Made by a program: the position numbers and the translations under genes. DNA of 64,000 nt from Brevibacillus parabrevis (GTDB taxonomy: Bacteria > Bacillota > Bacilli > Brevibacillales > Brevibacillaceae): NCBI RefSeq assembly GCF_003710905.1, contig NZ_RHHV01000023.1, forward strand, positions 62,001-126,000, given 5' to 3'. Below are positions 42,376 to 51,197 of the stretch, one piece after another (within the stretch, counting starts at the first letter, position 1; each line of letters begins with the position of its first letter). The notes under the pieces are model-generated. The model did not search any database. It saw only the letters and a program-made list of their open reading frames with translations, and was not told the origin of the DNA.

Positions 42376-43737
42376 ATGAAAAAGGCTTGGCTCTTGTCTG
42401 CGGCATTCTGCGCTGCCTTGTTGAGCGGTTGCGGCCTGACAGATACTCCAAATGAATTGATGCGCGCCCCTTCGGCTGACGGCGACCAGAAATCGATCAA
42501 TCAGGCCGTCATGCAATTTTTGCCTGCCGGTTCTCAGCTGGCGGTCCCGCTGCACCCTGCGGAAGCAAGCGCTGTCTCCCTGCAAGACTTGAACGGAGAC
42601 GGGGCTCCCGAGGTTGTCGCGTTTTACAAGTCAGATAAAACCGACTACGAGATCGGCGTGCTGGTGCTGACCCAAAAGCAGGGAAACTGGCAAAAGCTGA
42701 CTTCTTTTACCGGGATCGGCAATGAGCTGGACTACGTTTCGTTCAACGACCTGACTGGCGACCATATCCCGGAGATGCTGATAGGATTGGGCGGCGGTGA
42801 CGGCTTGAACAAAGAACTGTCCGTCTTTTCGATCGCCGATGACAAGACCCAGGAACTGATGAAGCAGTCGTATTCGGTAATGGCGGTTGGCGACCTGAAC
42901 GGAGATCAACAGCCCGAGCTTGCCCTGGTCATGCACGATCACACCAACTTCACCTCCAAAGCAGAGCTGTTCGGCGCAAAAGACGGGAAAATTACCAAAC
43001 TGACTGAGATCGCGCTCGACGGCTACGTAAACGGATACGAACAGGCGATTATCGGCAAAGCATCGCCTACGCGCAATGCGCTGTTTATCGAATCGGGTGT
43101 CGGCGCACATTCCTCTGCCACCGACCTGCTGCTCTGGGAAAATGGCGAGCTGCGCAATCCGCTGGCTAAAGTAGAGGGAGAAATGGATTTGACCTTCAAG
43201 GCTTATTCTTTGTACAGTGAGGATATTAACGGGGATGGAATTATTGAGGTCGGCACGATGATTCAGCCGCTTGGGACGGAAGATATGGCGATGGCCGAAA
43301 TTCCTTGGATCTCCTCCTACTTTCAATGGGATGGAAAAACGGGGCTGAAACACGTGGAGGATCACTACCAGAACTTTGCCCAGGGCATCGATCTGAAAAT
43401 TCCCGATAAATGGCGGGACAAATACTCACTCGCGACCCTCCCCAGCTCCAATTCGTTCACGATGCGCTTTTTCTACTACGGAGAAAACGGGAAAAATAAA
43501 GCCGAGCTTTTGACTCTCCAAAGCGTTCCGCAAACCGAGTGGAGCAAATTCGAGAACGGACTCAAGCAGAAGCAAGTTCCTTACGTCCTGCTGAAAGAAG
43601 AGGGCAAGCAAGTTTTGATCGCGATTCTGCCGCAAGCAGCACCTAACCTCGGCAAGTCTGCCATGCAGGAGTACCGTGCCATGCAGCTCACTGCCGACGA
43701 AATACGCCAGCTCTACAAGCCTTTATCCATTCCGTGA
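42376..43737 (+). CDS. Lipoprotein with FG-GAP/VCBS-like repeats
   Basis: AAAGGAA 8 bases before ATG 42376 sets the start. The 453-aa protein has a lipobox (AALLSGC, Cys 20) and three calcium-loop repeats: DLNGDGAPEVVAF, DLTGDHIPEMLIG / DLNGDQQPELALV, and DINGDGIIEVGTM, which suggest a small beta-propeller at the cell surface. Two residues NGDG per loop coordinate calcium in known cases. The next genes are a two-component system 78 bases downstream, so it could be a sensory partner, but this is only positional. Confidence 0.78.
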   Translation: MKKAWLLSAAFCAALLSGCGLTDTPNELMRAPSADGDQKSINQAVMQFLPAGSQLAVPLHPAEASAVSLQDLNGDGAPEVVAFYKSDKTDYEIGVLVLTQKQGNWQKLTSFTGIGNELDYVSFNDLTGDHIPEMLIGLGGGDGLNKELSVFSIADDKTQELMKQSYSVMAVGDLNGDQQPELALVMHDHTNFTSKAELFGAKDGKITKLTEIALDGYVNGYEQAIIGKASPTRNALFIESGVGAHSSATDLLLWENGELRNPLAKVEGEMDLTFKAYSLYSEDINGDGIIEVGTMIQPLGTEDMAMAEIPWISSYFQWDGKTGLKHVEDHYQNFAQGIDLKIPDKWRDKYSLATLPSSNSFTMRFFYYGENGKNKAELLTLQSVPQTEWSKFENGLKQKQVPYVLLKEEGKQVLIAILPQAAPNLGKSAMQEYRAMQLTADEIRQLYKPLSIP

Positions 43738-43815
43738 TAAAGGCCAGCGCTGTTTACCCGTCCATCGTCTATGGATAGCTGAAAAAGTCGAAATCAGATC
43801 AAGGGGATTTGCCTT

Positions 43816-44526
43816 ATGAAGGTTTTATTGCTGGAAGATGAAAAATCGATCCGCGATTTTGTGCGCATCAATCTGAAACGCGAAGGCTGGGAAGTCATCG
43901 AGGCAGCCACCGGAGAAGAAGCACTGGAGATCGCAGACGCCAATACCGATATCGAGATTGCCATTCTCGACGTCATGCTGCCTGGCATCGACGGCTTTGA
44001 AGTATGCGGGCATCTGCGCAAAAAATATCCGCGGCTGGGCATCATCATGCTCACCGCCAAAAGTCAGGAGCTGGACAAAGTAATGGGGCTGGAGTTCGGC
44101 GCCGACGACTATGTGTCCAAGCCGTTCAGTCCCGCAGAGCTGTTGGCTCGCGTCAAGGCGCTGCACCGCAGGCTCGCTCCTGTTCCCGCAGCTGTTGAAG
44201 ACAAAAACGTCATTGATATTGCCCCGTTCACCTTGCTGCTCGATGAGCGGAAGCTGACGAAAAAGGACCAGGAAATTGTCCTGACCCCGAAAGAGTTCGC
44301 GATTATCAAGCTGTTGGCCGAGAACGCGAACAAAGCAATCAGCCGCGATGAGATTTTGACCAACGTCTGGGGCCAATTTTTCGTCGGCGACTTGAAGATC
44401 GTCGACGTGAACATGCGGAGAATCCGGCAAAAAATCGAGGATGATCCTGCTCACCCGACTTTCCTGGAAACAGTTTGGGGATACGGGTACCTGTGGCGAA
44501 AGGATGCTCCTCATGAAAGGAATTAA
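43816..44526 (+). CDS. OmpR/PhoB-family response regulator
   Basis: The 236-aa protein has a receiver domain (acidic LEDEK, phosphoacceptor Asp in AILDVMLPG, Lys in VSKPFSP) and a winged-helix output (LTPKEFAIIKLLAENANKAISRDEI, then VDVNMRRIRQKIEDDP). AAGGGGA precedes ATG 43816. It overlaps the histidine kinase by 14 bases, the standard coupled pair. The target is not obvious from neighbours. Confidence 0.93.
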   Translation: MKVLLLEDEKSIRDFVRINLKREGWEVIEAATGEEALEIADANTDIEIAILDVMLPGIDGFEVCGHLRKKYPRLGIIMLTAKSQELDKVMGLEFGADDYVSKPFSPAELLARVKALHRRLAPVPAAVEDKNVIDIAPFTLLLDERKLTKKDQEIVLTPKEFAIIKLLAENANKAISRDEILTNVWGQFFVGDLKIVDVNMRRIRQKIEDDPAHPTFLETVWGYGYLWRKDAPHERN

Positions 44527-45949
44527 AAGCAGGCTTGTCCTCTACTTCGGCATGATCCTGCTTTTGATTGTGTTGTTGCTGGAAGGCCTGTTTTATTGGG
44601 CTGTCCACACTTACTACTTCGGGACAGCGACCGAAGCATTGGAAACACGCAGCACGACGTTCACCAATTTTATCAACAAATACGCTACCGGCTACCGCCT
44701 GAAGGATAAAGCTCGTTATATTTTGGAGAACATATCCAGTCAGGAGTATGCCAAAATCGAGGTTCTCGACCTGAATGGCAAAGTCATCCTCAACTCTTAC
44801 GGGTTCCAGACAGGAGAGCTGATCCAGACTTCCGACGTCACAGATGCCATTCGCGGGCAAAAAGGACTGTTTGTCGGCAGAAGCCCGCAATCCCGCGAGC
44901 GGGTAATTGCCATCTCCAATCCGCTCACGTTTGCTTCTGAATACGTCGGGGTGCTGCGCTACACGATCTCCGCCGAGCCTTTATATCAGGCGGTTAATCG
45001 CATTGCCCTCTACGGACTGAGTGTTGGGGCGGGCGTAGTTTTGCTGGCTTTTGCTCTCAGCCTGCTCATGGCAAAACGAATCGTCGACCCGATCGAAGAG
45101 CTGACCAACGCCGCGAAGCAAATGGCCGAGGGCAATTTCACCGCTCGCGCCCCCAAACGCTACGATGACGAGGTAGGAACGCTGGCCGATACATTCAACT
45201 ACATGGCAGCGGAGATCGGCAAAAACGAGAAGCTGAAAAACGACTTCATCTCCTCCGTCTCCCACGAGCTGCGCACGCCGCTCACTTCGATAAAAGGCTG
45301 GGGGGAAACGCTCATTTCTGGCGGCTTGGAGGAGCCGGAGGAAACGATGCTCGGCCTTGAAGTCATCTCCAAGGAAACGGATCGGCTCATCGGCCTGGTA
45401 GAAGAACTGCTCGACTTTTCCAAGTTTCAGTCCGGCGAGATGAAGCTTTCCCGCGAACGGATGGACTTGCGCGAGATTTTGGACGATATGCATGTGCAAT
45501 TCGCCATCCGCTCCCAGGAGAAGCAAATCGATTTTCAACTCGACCTGCCCGCTTCTCCGCTGATCGTCATGGGCGATCCAAACAGGTTGAAGCAAGTGTT
45601 TGTCAATCTGCTGGACAACGCCTTCAAATTCACGCCAAAAGGCGGCACGATATGCGTAGCGGCAACGGCCTCGGAAGACAGGCTGACGGTCACCGTAACG
45701 GATAGCGGAGAGGGCATCCATCCGAACGATTTGCCGCATGTCACGGAAAAGTTTTTCAAAGGCACCTCCAAGCTGTCTGGAAGCGGCCTGGGGCTTGCGA
45801 TCTGCAAGGAGATCATTCAACTCCACACAGGTCGATTCCTGGTCAGCAGCGAGCAAGGGCGCGGCACTTCCATCATGGTTGATTTGCCTCTGGCCCCTCC
45901 CCTTGCCGGACTTGCCGGAAGCGCGTCGACGGTGGAACGAACGGAGTGA
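44513..45949 (+). CDS. Sensor histidine kinase
   Basis: The 478-aa membrane kinase has a first helix (LVLYFGMILLLIVLLLEGLFYW), an extracellular PAS/Cache-like sensor of about 125 residues, a second helix near 165-190, HAMP, the dimerisation H-box SVSHELRTPLTSIKGW, and ATPase boxes NLLDNAFKFTPKGG, DSGEGI and SGSGLGLAICKEI. ATG 44513 lies within the response regulator gene. It resembles PhoR/WalK-type kinases, but the signal is unknown. Confidence 0.93.
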   Translation: MKGIKSRLVLYFGMILLLIVLLLEGLFYWAVHTYYFGTATEALETRSTTFTNFINKYATGYRLKDKARYILENISSQEYAKIEVLDLNGKVILNSYGFQTGELIQTSDVTDAIRGQKGLFVGRSPQSRERVIAISNPLTFASEYVGVLRYTISAEPLYQAVNRIALYGLSVGAGVVLLAFALSLLMAKRIVDPIEELTNAAKQMAEGNFTARAPKRYDDEVGTLADTFNYMAAEIGKNEKLKNDFISSVSHELRTPLTSIKGWGETLISGGLEEPEETMLGLEVISKETDRLIGLVEELLDFSKFQSGEMKLSRERMDLREILDDMHVQFAIRSQEKQIDFQLDLPASPLIVMGDPNRLKQVFVNLLDNAFKFTPKGGTICVAATASEDRLTVTVTDSGEGIHPNDLPHVTEKFFKGTSKLSGSGLGLAICKEIIQLHTGRFLVSSEQGRGTSIMVDLPLAPPLAGLAGSASTVERTE

Positions 45950-46298
45950 AAACGGCAATCGCTTACTTCCTCGACGTACACACCCGGCACAGAGGTTTTG
46001 CCTCGCCGATCGGTTTTGATTCTACCTGCAATTGTACTCTCGCTTCCCAAAAGCTGTCCGAACAGCGCAGCCTGCTTGAATGCGAAGGTTGCGCAGCAAA
46101 AAGCTGTCCGATATCGCCAGGTACATGCATCGCTAATAAAACACGTGTCTATACCATACAAAAAGGCAGCGCTGTCCCATGACTTTTTCCTGTCCGGGAC
46201 AGCCGCTGCCTTTTTCCTTGCTTGCCTTGGCACATGCACATGCGCTGCCTGTTCCGCTCGTTCCCTGTGCCATTTTCCTTGGTGTTTACAGTTACACG
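45950..46298. other. Non-coding 0.35-kb stretch after the kinase
   Basis: A large bidirectional hairpin (46160-46216) sits here. Two direct copies of AAAAGCTGTCCGA occur near 46044 and 46100, about 55 bases apart. No convincing promoter or gene is seen. Confidence 0.4.
46160..46216. terminator. Bidirectional terminator
   Basis: AAAAAGGCAGCG-TGTCCC and GGGACA-CGCTGCCTTTTT form an 18-bp stem with one bulge, ending the two-component operon and the amidase operon, which converge. Confidence 0.88.
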
Positions 46299-47714
46299 CT
46301 ACACCCGCACCAGCTCCGGTTTTTTGCCTTGCAACGGATTCGTCTGCTCCACCGCGTAGCCCACATTCAGCACCAGCCCTTCTTGCAGAGCTGGACCAAT
46401 GATTTGCAAGCCTACCGGCATTCCGTTCTTCAGCCCACAAGGAACCGTCAAAGCGGGCAGTCCGGTGAGATTGCTCGGCCCGGTAAAGCGAATGATCTGA
46501 TTGATCAAGTCGACCTGTTCACCATTCAAGTCAGCGAACGCCTCTCCGATATTAGGCGCAATAATCGGCAAAGTCGGGGCAATGATCACATTCACCTTTT
46601 CAAAAGCCTTGCGGAAGTCGCGCTTGATTTGGCGGCGAAGCTGCTGCGCCTGCAAGTATTCGACCGCAGACGGAAGCTCTCCCAGCTCAAACAACAGGCG
46701 GATATCGCTGCCAAAGTCGTCCGGCCGCTTCAGCAAATTGCGATGATGGATGGTAGCGGCCTCTGACAAAATCGTAATCATCTCTGCGTACTCCGCGTAG
46801 GCAAGTGCCGGAATCTCGACCGCCTCCACTCTGGCGCCTTGATCTGCGAGTGCCTGGATCGCCTTCCTCACCAGCCGCTCCACTTCCGTATCCACCTGCT
46901 TGAAGAAATAGTCCTCGTTCACCCCGATCACCAGCTTGCTCACATCGCCAGTCAGCTCAGCCGTGTATGTAGCAACAGGCGCATTTACAGATGTCGGATC
47001 GTTTGGATCGTAGCCTGCAATGATTTCCAGCAAGCCTGCCGCATCCTTCACCGTTTTCGTCATCGGGCCGATATGGTCAAGCGACCAGGAGAGCGGAAAG
47101 CAGCCGTATTTGCTTACCCTGCCGTGCGTCGGCTTCAACCCGACAATCCCGCAAGCAGAAGACGGAATGCGAATGGAGCCAGCCGTATCCGTGCCAAGCG
47201 AAGCGACGCACATATCCGCTGCCACTGCTGCTCCCGAGCCGCCGCTTGAACCGCCTGGGATTTTATCCGGGTTCCACGGGTTCCGGCACGCGCCGTAATG
47301 CGGATTGTTGTTCGTAATCCCCCACGCGTATTCATGCATGTTCAGCTTTCCGGTAAAGACAGCCCCGGCTTCCCGCAGCTTGGCAATAATCGTCGCATCG
47401 TAATCTGGAACAAAATGCTGATGAATTTTCGATGCCATCGTCGTCACTTCATTTTGAAAGTACAAGTTGTCCTTGATCCCCATTGGAATCCCGTGATACA
47501 TCCCGCGATACCCGCCGGAAGCAATCTCCGCATCTGCTTTTGCGGCCGCTTTCTCAGCCGCTTCTCTCGTAATGGACAAATACGCATTGATCGTCGGATT
47601 CAACGCTTCGGCGTGATCCAAAACAGCCCTCGTCAGTTCCAGCGAGGAGACATCCCGCTTTTCCAGCAGGCCAGCCAGCTCTTCTGCCGACTTGCCGATC
47701 AACTCTTTACTCAA
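46299..47714 (-). CDS. Amidase, AS (GatA/AtzE-like) family
   Basis: This 471-aa enzyme carries the Ser-cisSer-Lys triad of the amidase signature: Lys in GIPMGIKDN, GGSSGGSGAAVAA with the cis-Ser, and the nucleophile in GTDTAGSIRIPSS. It looks like GatA but has a small partner gene and a sigma-54 regulator instead of gatCB, so it is probably a catabolic amidase (allophanate, biuret or a similar amide). A TTG at 47714 with GGGGGGTGA upstream is chosen; an in-frame GTG three codons earlier and ATG 47759 are alternatives. It overlaps the small gene by 8 bases. Confidence 0.85.
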   Translation of the reverse strand: MSKELIGKSAEELAGLLEKRDVSSLELTRAVLDHAEALNPTINAYLSITREAAEKAAAKADAEIASGGYRGMYHGIPMGIKDNLYFQNEVTTMASKIHQHFVPDYDATIIAKLREAGAVFTGKLNMHEYAWGITNNNPHYGACRNPWNPDKIPGGSSGGSGAAVAADMCVASLGTDTAGSIRIPSSACGIVGLKPTHGRVSKYGCFPLSWSLDHIGPMTKTVKDAAGLLEIIAGYDPNDPTSVNAPVATYTAELTGDVSKLVIGVNEDYFFKQVDTEVERLVRKAIQALADQGARVEAVEIPALAYAEYAEMITILSEAATIHHRNLLKRPDDFGSDIRLLFELGELPSAVEYLQAQQLRRQIKRDFRKAFEKVNVIIAPTLPIIAPNIGEAFADLNGEQVDLINQIIRFTGPSNLTGLPALTVPCGLKNGMPVGLQIIGPALQEGLVLNVGYAVEQTNPLQGKKPELVRV

Positions 47715-47895
47715 GATGGTCACCCCCCGGGATATTTCGCAATGCGATATCGTGATCATCCAGCAAAGCCGCTTCTGTCTCTTGCTTCAAACTGACGATC
47801 CCCTGCCATCTCATCTCCAGTTCATCGAGATGCTCCTTGGGCACTCTCACGCCTTTTGTTTCCAGACTATCGAGAATGAACAATTTCAAAGCCAT
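47707..47895 (-). CDS. Small GatC/AtzG-like amidase partner
   Basis: The 62-aa protein has helical residues then LLDDHDIALRNIPGGDH, where GatC and AtzG proteins carry a D-D/E-x-x-x-x-x-P tail that wraps round the amidase. GGAGGGG precedes ATG 47895. The stop overlaps the amidase start. AtzG (DUF4089) stabilises AtzE in cyanuric-acid breakdown; here similarity is by size, context and pattern, and needs a profile search. Confidence 0.6.
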   Translation of the reverse strand: MALKLFILDSLETKGVRVPKEHLDELEMRWQGIVSLKQETEAALLDDHDIALRNIPGGDHLE

Positions 47896-47924
47896 TCCCC
47901 TCCTTCCTTTTGCGCTTTTCCTAT

Positions 47925-47941
47925 CGCAACTCTTATGCCAA
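47925..47941 (-). promoter_or_regulatory. Sigma-54 promoter of the amidase operon
   Basis: On the minus strand TGGCAT-AAGAG-TTGC fits TGGCAC-N5-TTGC; GG (47939-47938) and GC (47927-47926) are spaced by exactly 10 bases. The start near 47914 leaves about 19 bases to the ATG at 47895. The divergent gene is a sigma-54 activator. Confidence 0.8.
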
Positions 47942-47965
47942 TCAAAAACAGAGGCAGGACAAGCA

Positions 47966-48043
47966 TTTGCCGCGAAGAATCTGTTTCATTAACAGACTTC
48001 CACGCGTAATTTTCTGATTTTTCTATACAAAACTCGCGGCAAA
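47966..48043. promoter_or_regulatory. Dyads in the amidase/activator intergenic region
   Basis: TCTGTT-TCATT-AACAGA (47980-47996) is a perfect dyad. TTTGCCGCGA (47966-47975) and TCGCGGCAAA (48034-48043) are perfect complements spaced 58 bases. They lie 30-105 bases upstream of the sigma-54 promoter, where enhancer sites for the activator are expected. Confidence 0.6.
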
Positions 48044-48104
48044 CACGCTCTTTCTCATTTTGAGACTGGTTTTCGCAAATCAAGACATGAAACGAGGGGA
48101 TATT

Positions 48105-50423
48105 GTGCGCATCCAAATCGGCTTGCTTTTTTCCTTGACGGGAACTACCTCGCTCACCGAAAAAGGGCAATGCGATGCTGCCAGGTTCGCCATCGAGGAA
48201 TACAATCGCGCTTCCTGCCAAGTCGAAGCTGTCATAGCGGATATTGGCTCCGATCCGCGAAAAGGGGCACAAGCAGCGGAAAAGCTGGCCCGGCAAGGAG
48301 TTCGCATCTTCGTAGGCTGCTACACGTCGACCTGCCGCCAAGCCATCCTCCCTGTGCTGGAAGCATACCATTGCCTGCTTGTTTATCCGACGTTATACGA
48401 GGGGAAGGAGTGCCACCCAAACGTCATCTACACCGGGGAGCTGCCGAACCAGCAAATTCATACGCTGCTGGACTATATGACCAGCCATTACGGCAAGCGC
48501 GTCTACTGCATCGGCACTGATTACTACTATCCGCGCGAAACGCATCGGCAGGTGCATTCCTTTTTGACGCAACGCAATGGCATGGTTGTAAAAGAGCATT
48601 ACGTGCCGTTCGGACACCAGCATTTTCACGATGTCTTGTCCGATATCGCCGAAGAACAGCCGGATGCCGTCTTTTCCACGCTGGTCGGGAAAAGCATCGC
48701 GCCCTTTTACCGGGATTTTCACCGCATGGCGGCTCCGCGAAAAAAGATTCCCATTTTCAGTCCGATCACAAAAGAGACGGAACTGGCTGCAATCGGCACG
48801 CCATACCGCGCGGGTCATTACAGCTCCGCCAGCTATTTTCAGTCGCTGCCTGGCGAGGACAACAAAGCGTTCATCGCTACTTTCCAGCGGTTTCTCGGGG
48901 AAAAGCGCCCGATTTCCTCTGTCATGTACAACACGTACCTGGGAACCAAGCTCATCCTGGAAAGCTTGCTGGACACAAAAAGCATTAGCCACCGGGACAT
49001 TGTGAAGCAGATCAAGGGCCGCACATTCCCGACCGTATGCGGCCCGATGGCGCTGGACACCTCTGATCGCCATCTGTCCAGACCCGTCAAAATCGGCAAA
49101 TCGCTCCCCAACGGACAATTCGAGATCGTGTGGGATTCCAAGCGCAGCATCTCGCCTGCTCCCTTCCTGACAGATACGAAGCTTCCTGGCGCTTTGCCTG
49201 AAACGGTCTTGAACGGTTGGAGCCGGATCAGCGACGAAGCGCTTATCGTGGCCACCATGGACGGCTTGATCGTCTACATGAGCGAGCAGGCATCTGCTTT
49301 GACGCAGCTCTCCCCTGGTCAAACGGTGGCAAAAAACAACTGGGCTGACCTCTCTTCCCGCTATGAGGTGACATGCTCCGAGCAAGCGCCTTATCTTTTT
49401 TACTTGTTGAAAGCGAAAGCAAGAGCGACACCCACCGTTCAGCTTGCCAGTCCTGCCGCTTCCTTTGGCCGCGTGCGAACATCCCATCCCGGCTACCAAG
49501 CGGAGCTGAATGTCGCTCGTCTGGCGGCGGAATCGCAAGCCAATGTGCTTATTTTGGGCGAAACGGGAACAGGCAAGGAAGTTTTGGCCGAAGCGATTCA
49601 CCGGGAAAGCGAGCGCCGCCACGGTCCTTTTCTTGCGATAAACGCTGCCTCGCTGCCGCGGGATTTGATCGCCAGCGAGCTGTTCGGGTTTGTCGACGGG
49701 GCATTTACAGGAGCAAAAAAGGGCGGGGCGATCGGCAAATTTGAGGCGGCCAACAACGGAACGATTTTTCTCGACGAAATTGGCGACATGCCGCTTGACT
49801 TGCAGGCTGTCCTGCTTCGCGTCATCGAATCGAGAAAGATCGTCCGCCTTGGCGATACAAAGGAACGAGCCATAAACGTCCGCATCATCGCCGCCACCAA
49901 CCGCAATCTGCTGCAAGCCGTGGCGAATGGCGATACGTTCCGGGCCGATTTGTTTTACCGTTTGAACGTGCTGTCCATCACCATTCCGCCGCTGCGCGAG
50001 CGCAGCGAAGATATCCGGCAGCTCGCCCAGCAATTCCTGCACGACTTGTGTGCCCTTTACGGCAACGGGCCACATCTCATCGAAAAGGCAGCCTGGAATG
50101 CCCTCTTAGACTACCAGTGGCCGGGAAATGTACGCGAGCTGCGCAATGTCGTGGAACGGGCTTTTTTGTTAGCCAAAAGAGCAGGCGAACCGATTCGCCC
50201 GGAACACTTGCCCAGCCAGATTCGCGAAGATGTTCCCCTCCCGTCCGCTTCTCCTTTTTCCTTGAAAAAGCTGGAGCAAAAAGTGATCGAAGAAGCCCTG
50301 CAAAAATCGCCCAACGTGGAAGCGGCCGCGCAAATGCTCGGTATCGCCCGCAGCACCTTGTATCGAAAAATAAAAGAAGGCACAAAAAAACTGCCGGAAA
50401 ATCCGGCAGCCAAGGAACCCTAA
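48105..50423 (+). CDS. Sigma-54-dependent activator with N-terminal amide/urea-binding domain
   Basis: The 772-aa protein joins three parts. Residues 1-345 are a periplasmic-binding-type I domain (VRIQIGLLFSLTGTTSLTEKGQ; urea/amide-binding type like AmiC or UrtA) without a signal peptide; a PAS-like linker near 365-420; an AAA+ domain with GETGTGKE, GAFTGAKKGG (the sigma-54 contact) and GTIFLDEIGD; and a Fis-type HTH at the end (VEAAAQMLGIARSTLYRKIKEG region). GAGGGGA before GTG 48105 sets the start. It is divergent from the amidase and most likely its ligand-responsive activator. Confidence 0.9.
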   Translation: MRIQIGLLFSLTGTTSLTEKGQCDAARFAIEEYNRASCQVEAVIADIGSDPRKGAQAAEKLARQGVRIFVGCYTSTCRQAILPVLEAYHCLLVYPTLYEGKECHPNVIYTGELPNQQIHTLLDYMTSHYGKRVYCIGTDYYYPRETHRQVHSFLTQRNGMVVKEHYVPFGHQHFHDVLSDIAEEQPDAVFSTLVGKSIAPFYRDFHRMAAPRKKIPIFSPITKETELAAIGTPYRAGHYSSASYFQSLPGEDNKAFIATFQRFLGEKRPISSVMYNTYLGTKLILESLLDTKSISHRDIVKQIKGRTFPTVCGPMALDTSDRHLSRPVKIGKSLPNGQFEIVWDSKRSISPAPFLTDTKLPGALPETVLNGWSRISDEALIVATMDGLIVYMSEQASALTQLSPGQTVAKNNWADLSSRYEVTCSEQAPYLFYLLKAKARATPTVQLASPAASFGRVRTSHPGYQAELNVARLAAESQANVLILGETGTGKEVLAEAIHRESERRHGPFLAINAASLPRDLIASELFGFVDGAFTGAKKGGAIGKFEAANNGTIFLDEIGDMPLDLQAVLLRVIESRKIVRLGDTKERAINVRIIAATNRNLLQAVANGDTFRADLFYRLNVLSITIPPLRERSEDIRQLAQQFLHDLCALYGNGPHLIEKAAWNALLDYQWPGNVRELRNVVERAFLLAKRAGEPIRPEHLPSQIREDVPLPSASPFSLKKLEQKVIEEALQKSPNVEAAAQMLGIARSTLYRKIKEGTKKLPENPAAKEP
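50384..50409 (-). terminator. Nitroreductase terminator inside the activator's coding end
   Basis: CTGCCGGA-TTT-TCCGGCAG on the minus strand, followed by seven T. It lies within the last codons of the sigma-54 activator, which reads the other way. Confidence 0.85.
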
Positions 50424-50430
50424 GTAAACA

Positions 50431-51063
50431 TTAGAAGCTGTTCGTGATCACGAGTTCATCCAGTCCGAAGCGGGTAGTTGGGTACGCCTGCACACTCGCT
50501 GTTCCGATGGTGAGCATCAAGGTCGGCAAATAACGCGATGGGATGTTCAGCTCTTTGATCAGCGCATCGCGGTTGTATCCGCCCATTGGGCATGTGTCAT
50601 AGCCTTTTGCTTTTGCTGCCAGCATGAGCTGCATAGCGGCATAGGAAGAGTTGCGGATGGCCTCGTCACGGGCGATCTCAGGGTTGTTTTTGTAAGCCCC
50701 TTCGATTTGTCCGATCAAGGTGTCGCGTACTTCCTGGGTGACGTAGCCTTTTTCCAGCGCGGCGTCATAAATCGTATAGGCGGACTTGTTTGCTTCCAAA
50801 TCGCCCAAGATGATGATGGTCGCGTAAGCATCCACAACCTGCTGCTGACCGTAAGCGATTGGCAGCAGCTTTTCCTTGATCGCCGGGTCGGTTACGACGA
50901 GAAAACGCCAATGTTGCAAATTCCAGGAAGACGGAGCGCTGGCTGCGAGACGCAAAATCTCATTCAGCTCTCCTTGGGGAATCGTTGCATTCGGATCGTA
51001 TTTGCGTACGCTGTGGCGTGCTTCCATCACCTGTTCAGCGGTCATTTTCAATTCTGTGTTCAT
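50431..51063 (-). CDS. Nitroreductase-family flavoprotein
   Basis: The 210-aa FMN/NAD(P)H oxidoreductase has RHSVRKYDP for flavin phosphate, APSSWNLQHWRF, and MGGYNRDAL near the C terminus, as in Bacillus YdgI/YodC/MhqN. AGGAG 7 bases before ATG 51063 decides among several starts. An AT-rich dyad region upstream (51104-51130) suggests repressor control. It probably detoxifies quinones or nitro compounds. It is divergent from an SDR gene. Confidence 0.9.
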   Translation of the reverse strand: MNTELKMTAEQVMEARHSVRKYDPNATIPQGELNEILRLAASAPSSWNLQHWRFLVVTDPAIKEKLLPIAYGQQQVVDAYATIIILGDLEANKSAYTIYDAALEKGYVTQEVRDTLIGQIEGAYKNNPEIARDEAIRNSSYAAMQLMLAAKAKGYDTCPMGGYNRDALIKELNIPSRYLPTLMLTIGTASVQAYPTTRFGLDELVITNSF

Positions 51064-51103
51064 ACTCATTCTCCTCTCAGTATTGAAATACCCTTGTTGA
51101 AGT

Positions 51104-51130
51104 ATATAACTTACTTTAATATAGTTACAA
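51104..51130. promoter_or_regulatory. Dyad region upstream of the nitroreductase
   Basis: TATAACT and AGTTACA lie about 10 bases apart in an AT-rich stretch between the nitroreductase and the divergent SDR gene. MarR/HxlR-type regulators bind such sites before nitroreductase genes. No regulator gene is adjacent. Confidence 0.3.
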
Positions 51131-51197
51131 ACATTATTCAATCATTTTTTCTTACACTTTACCGCTTTTCATCCCCTATTGTTTGGAGGCGCTTCGT

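Noticed and set aside
45946..46182. 78-aa cysteine-containing ORF overlapping the kinase stop
   Set aside because: No ribosome site; its end lies within the terminator hairpin, so a real protein is unlikely.
46299..47714. GatA of the tRNA amidotransferase
   Set aside because: No gatB or full gatC is adjacent, and a sigma-54 promoter with a dedicated activator controls it, which does not suit an essential translation enzyme.
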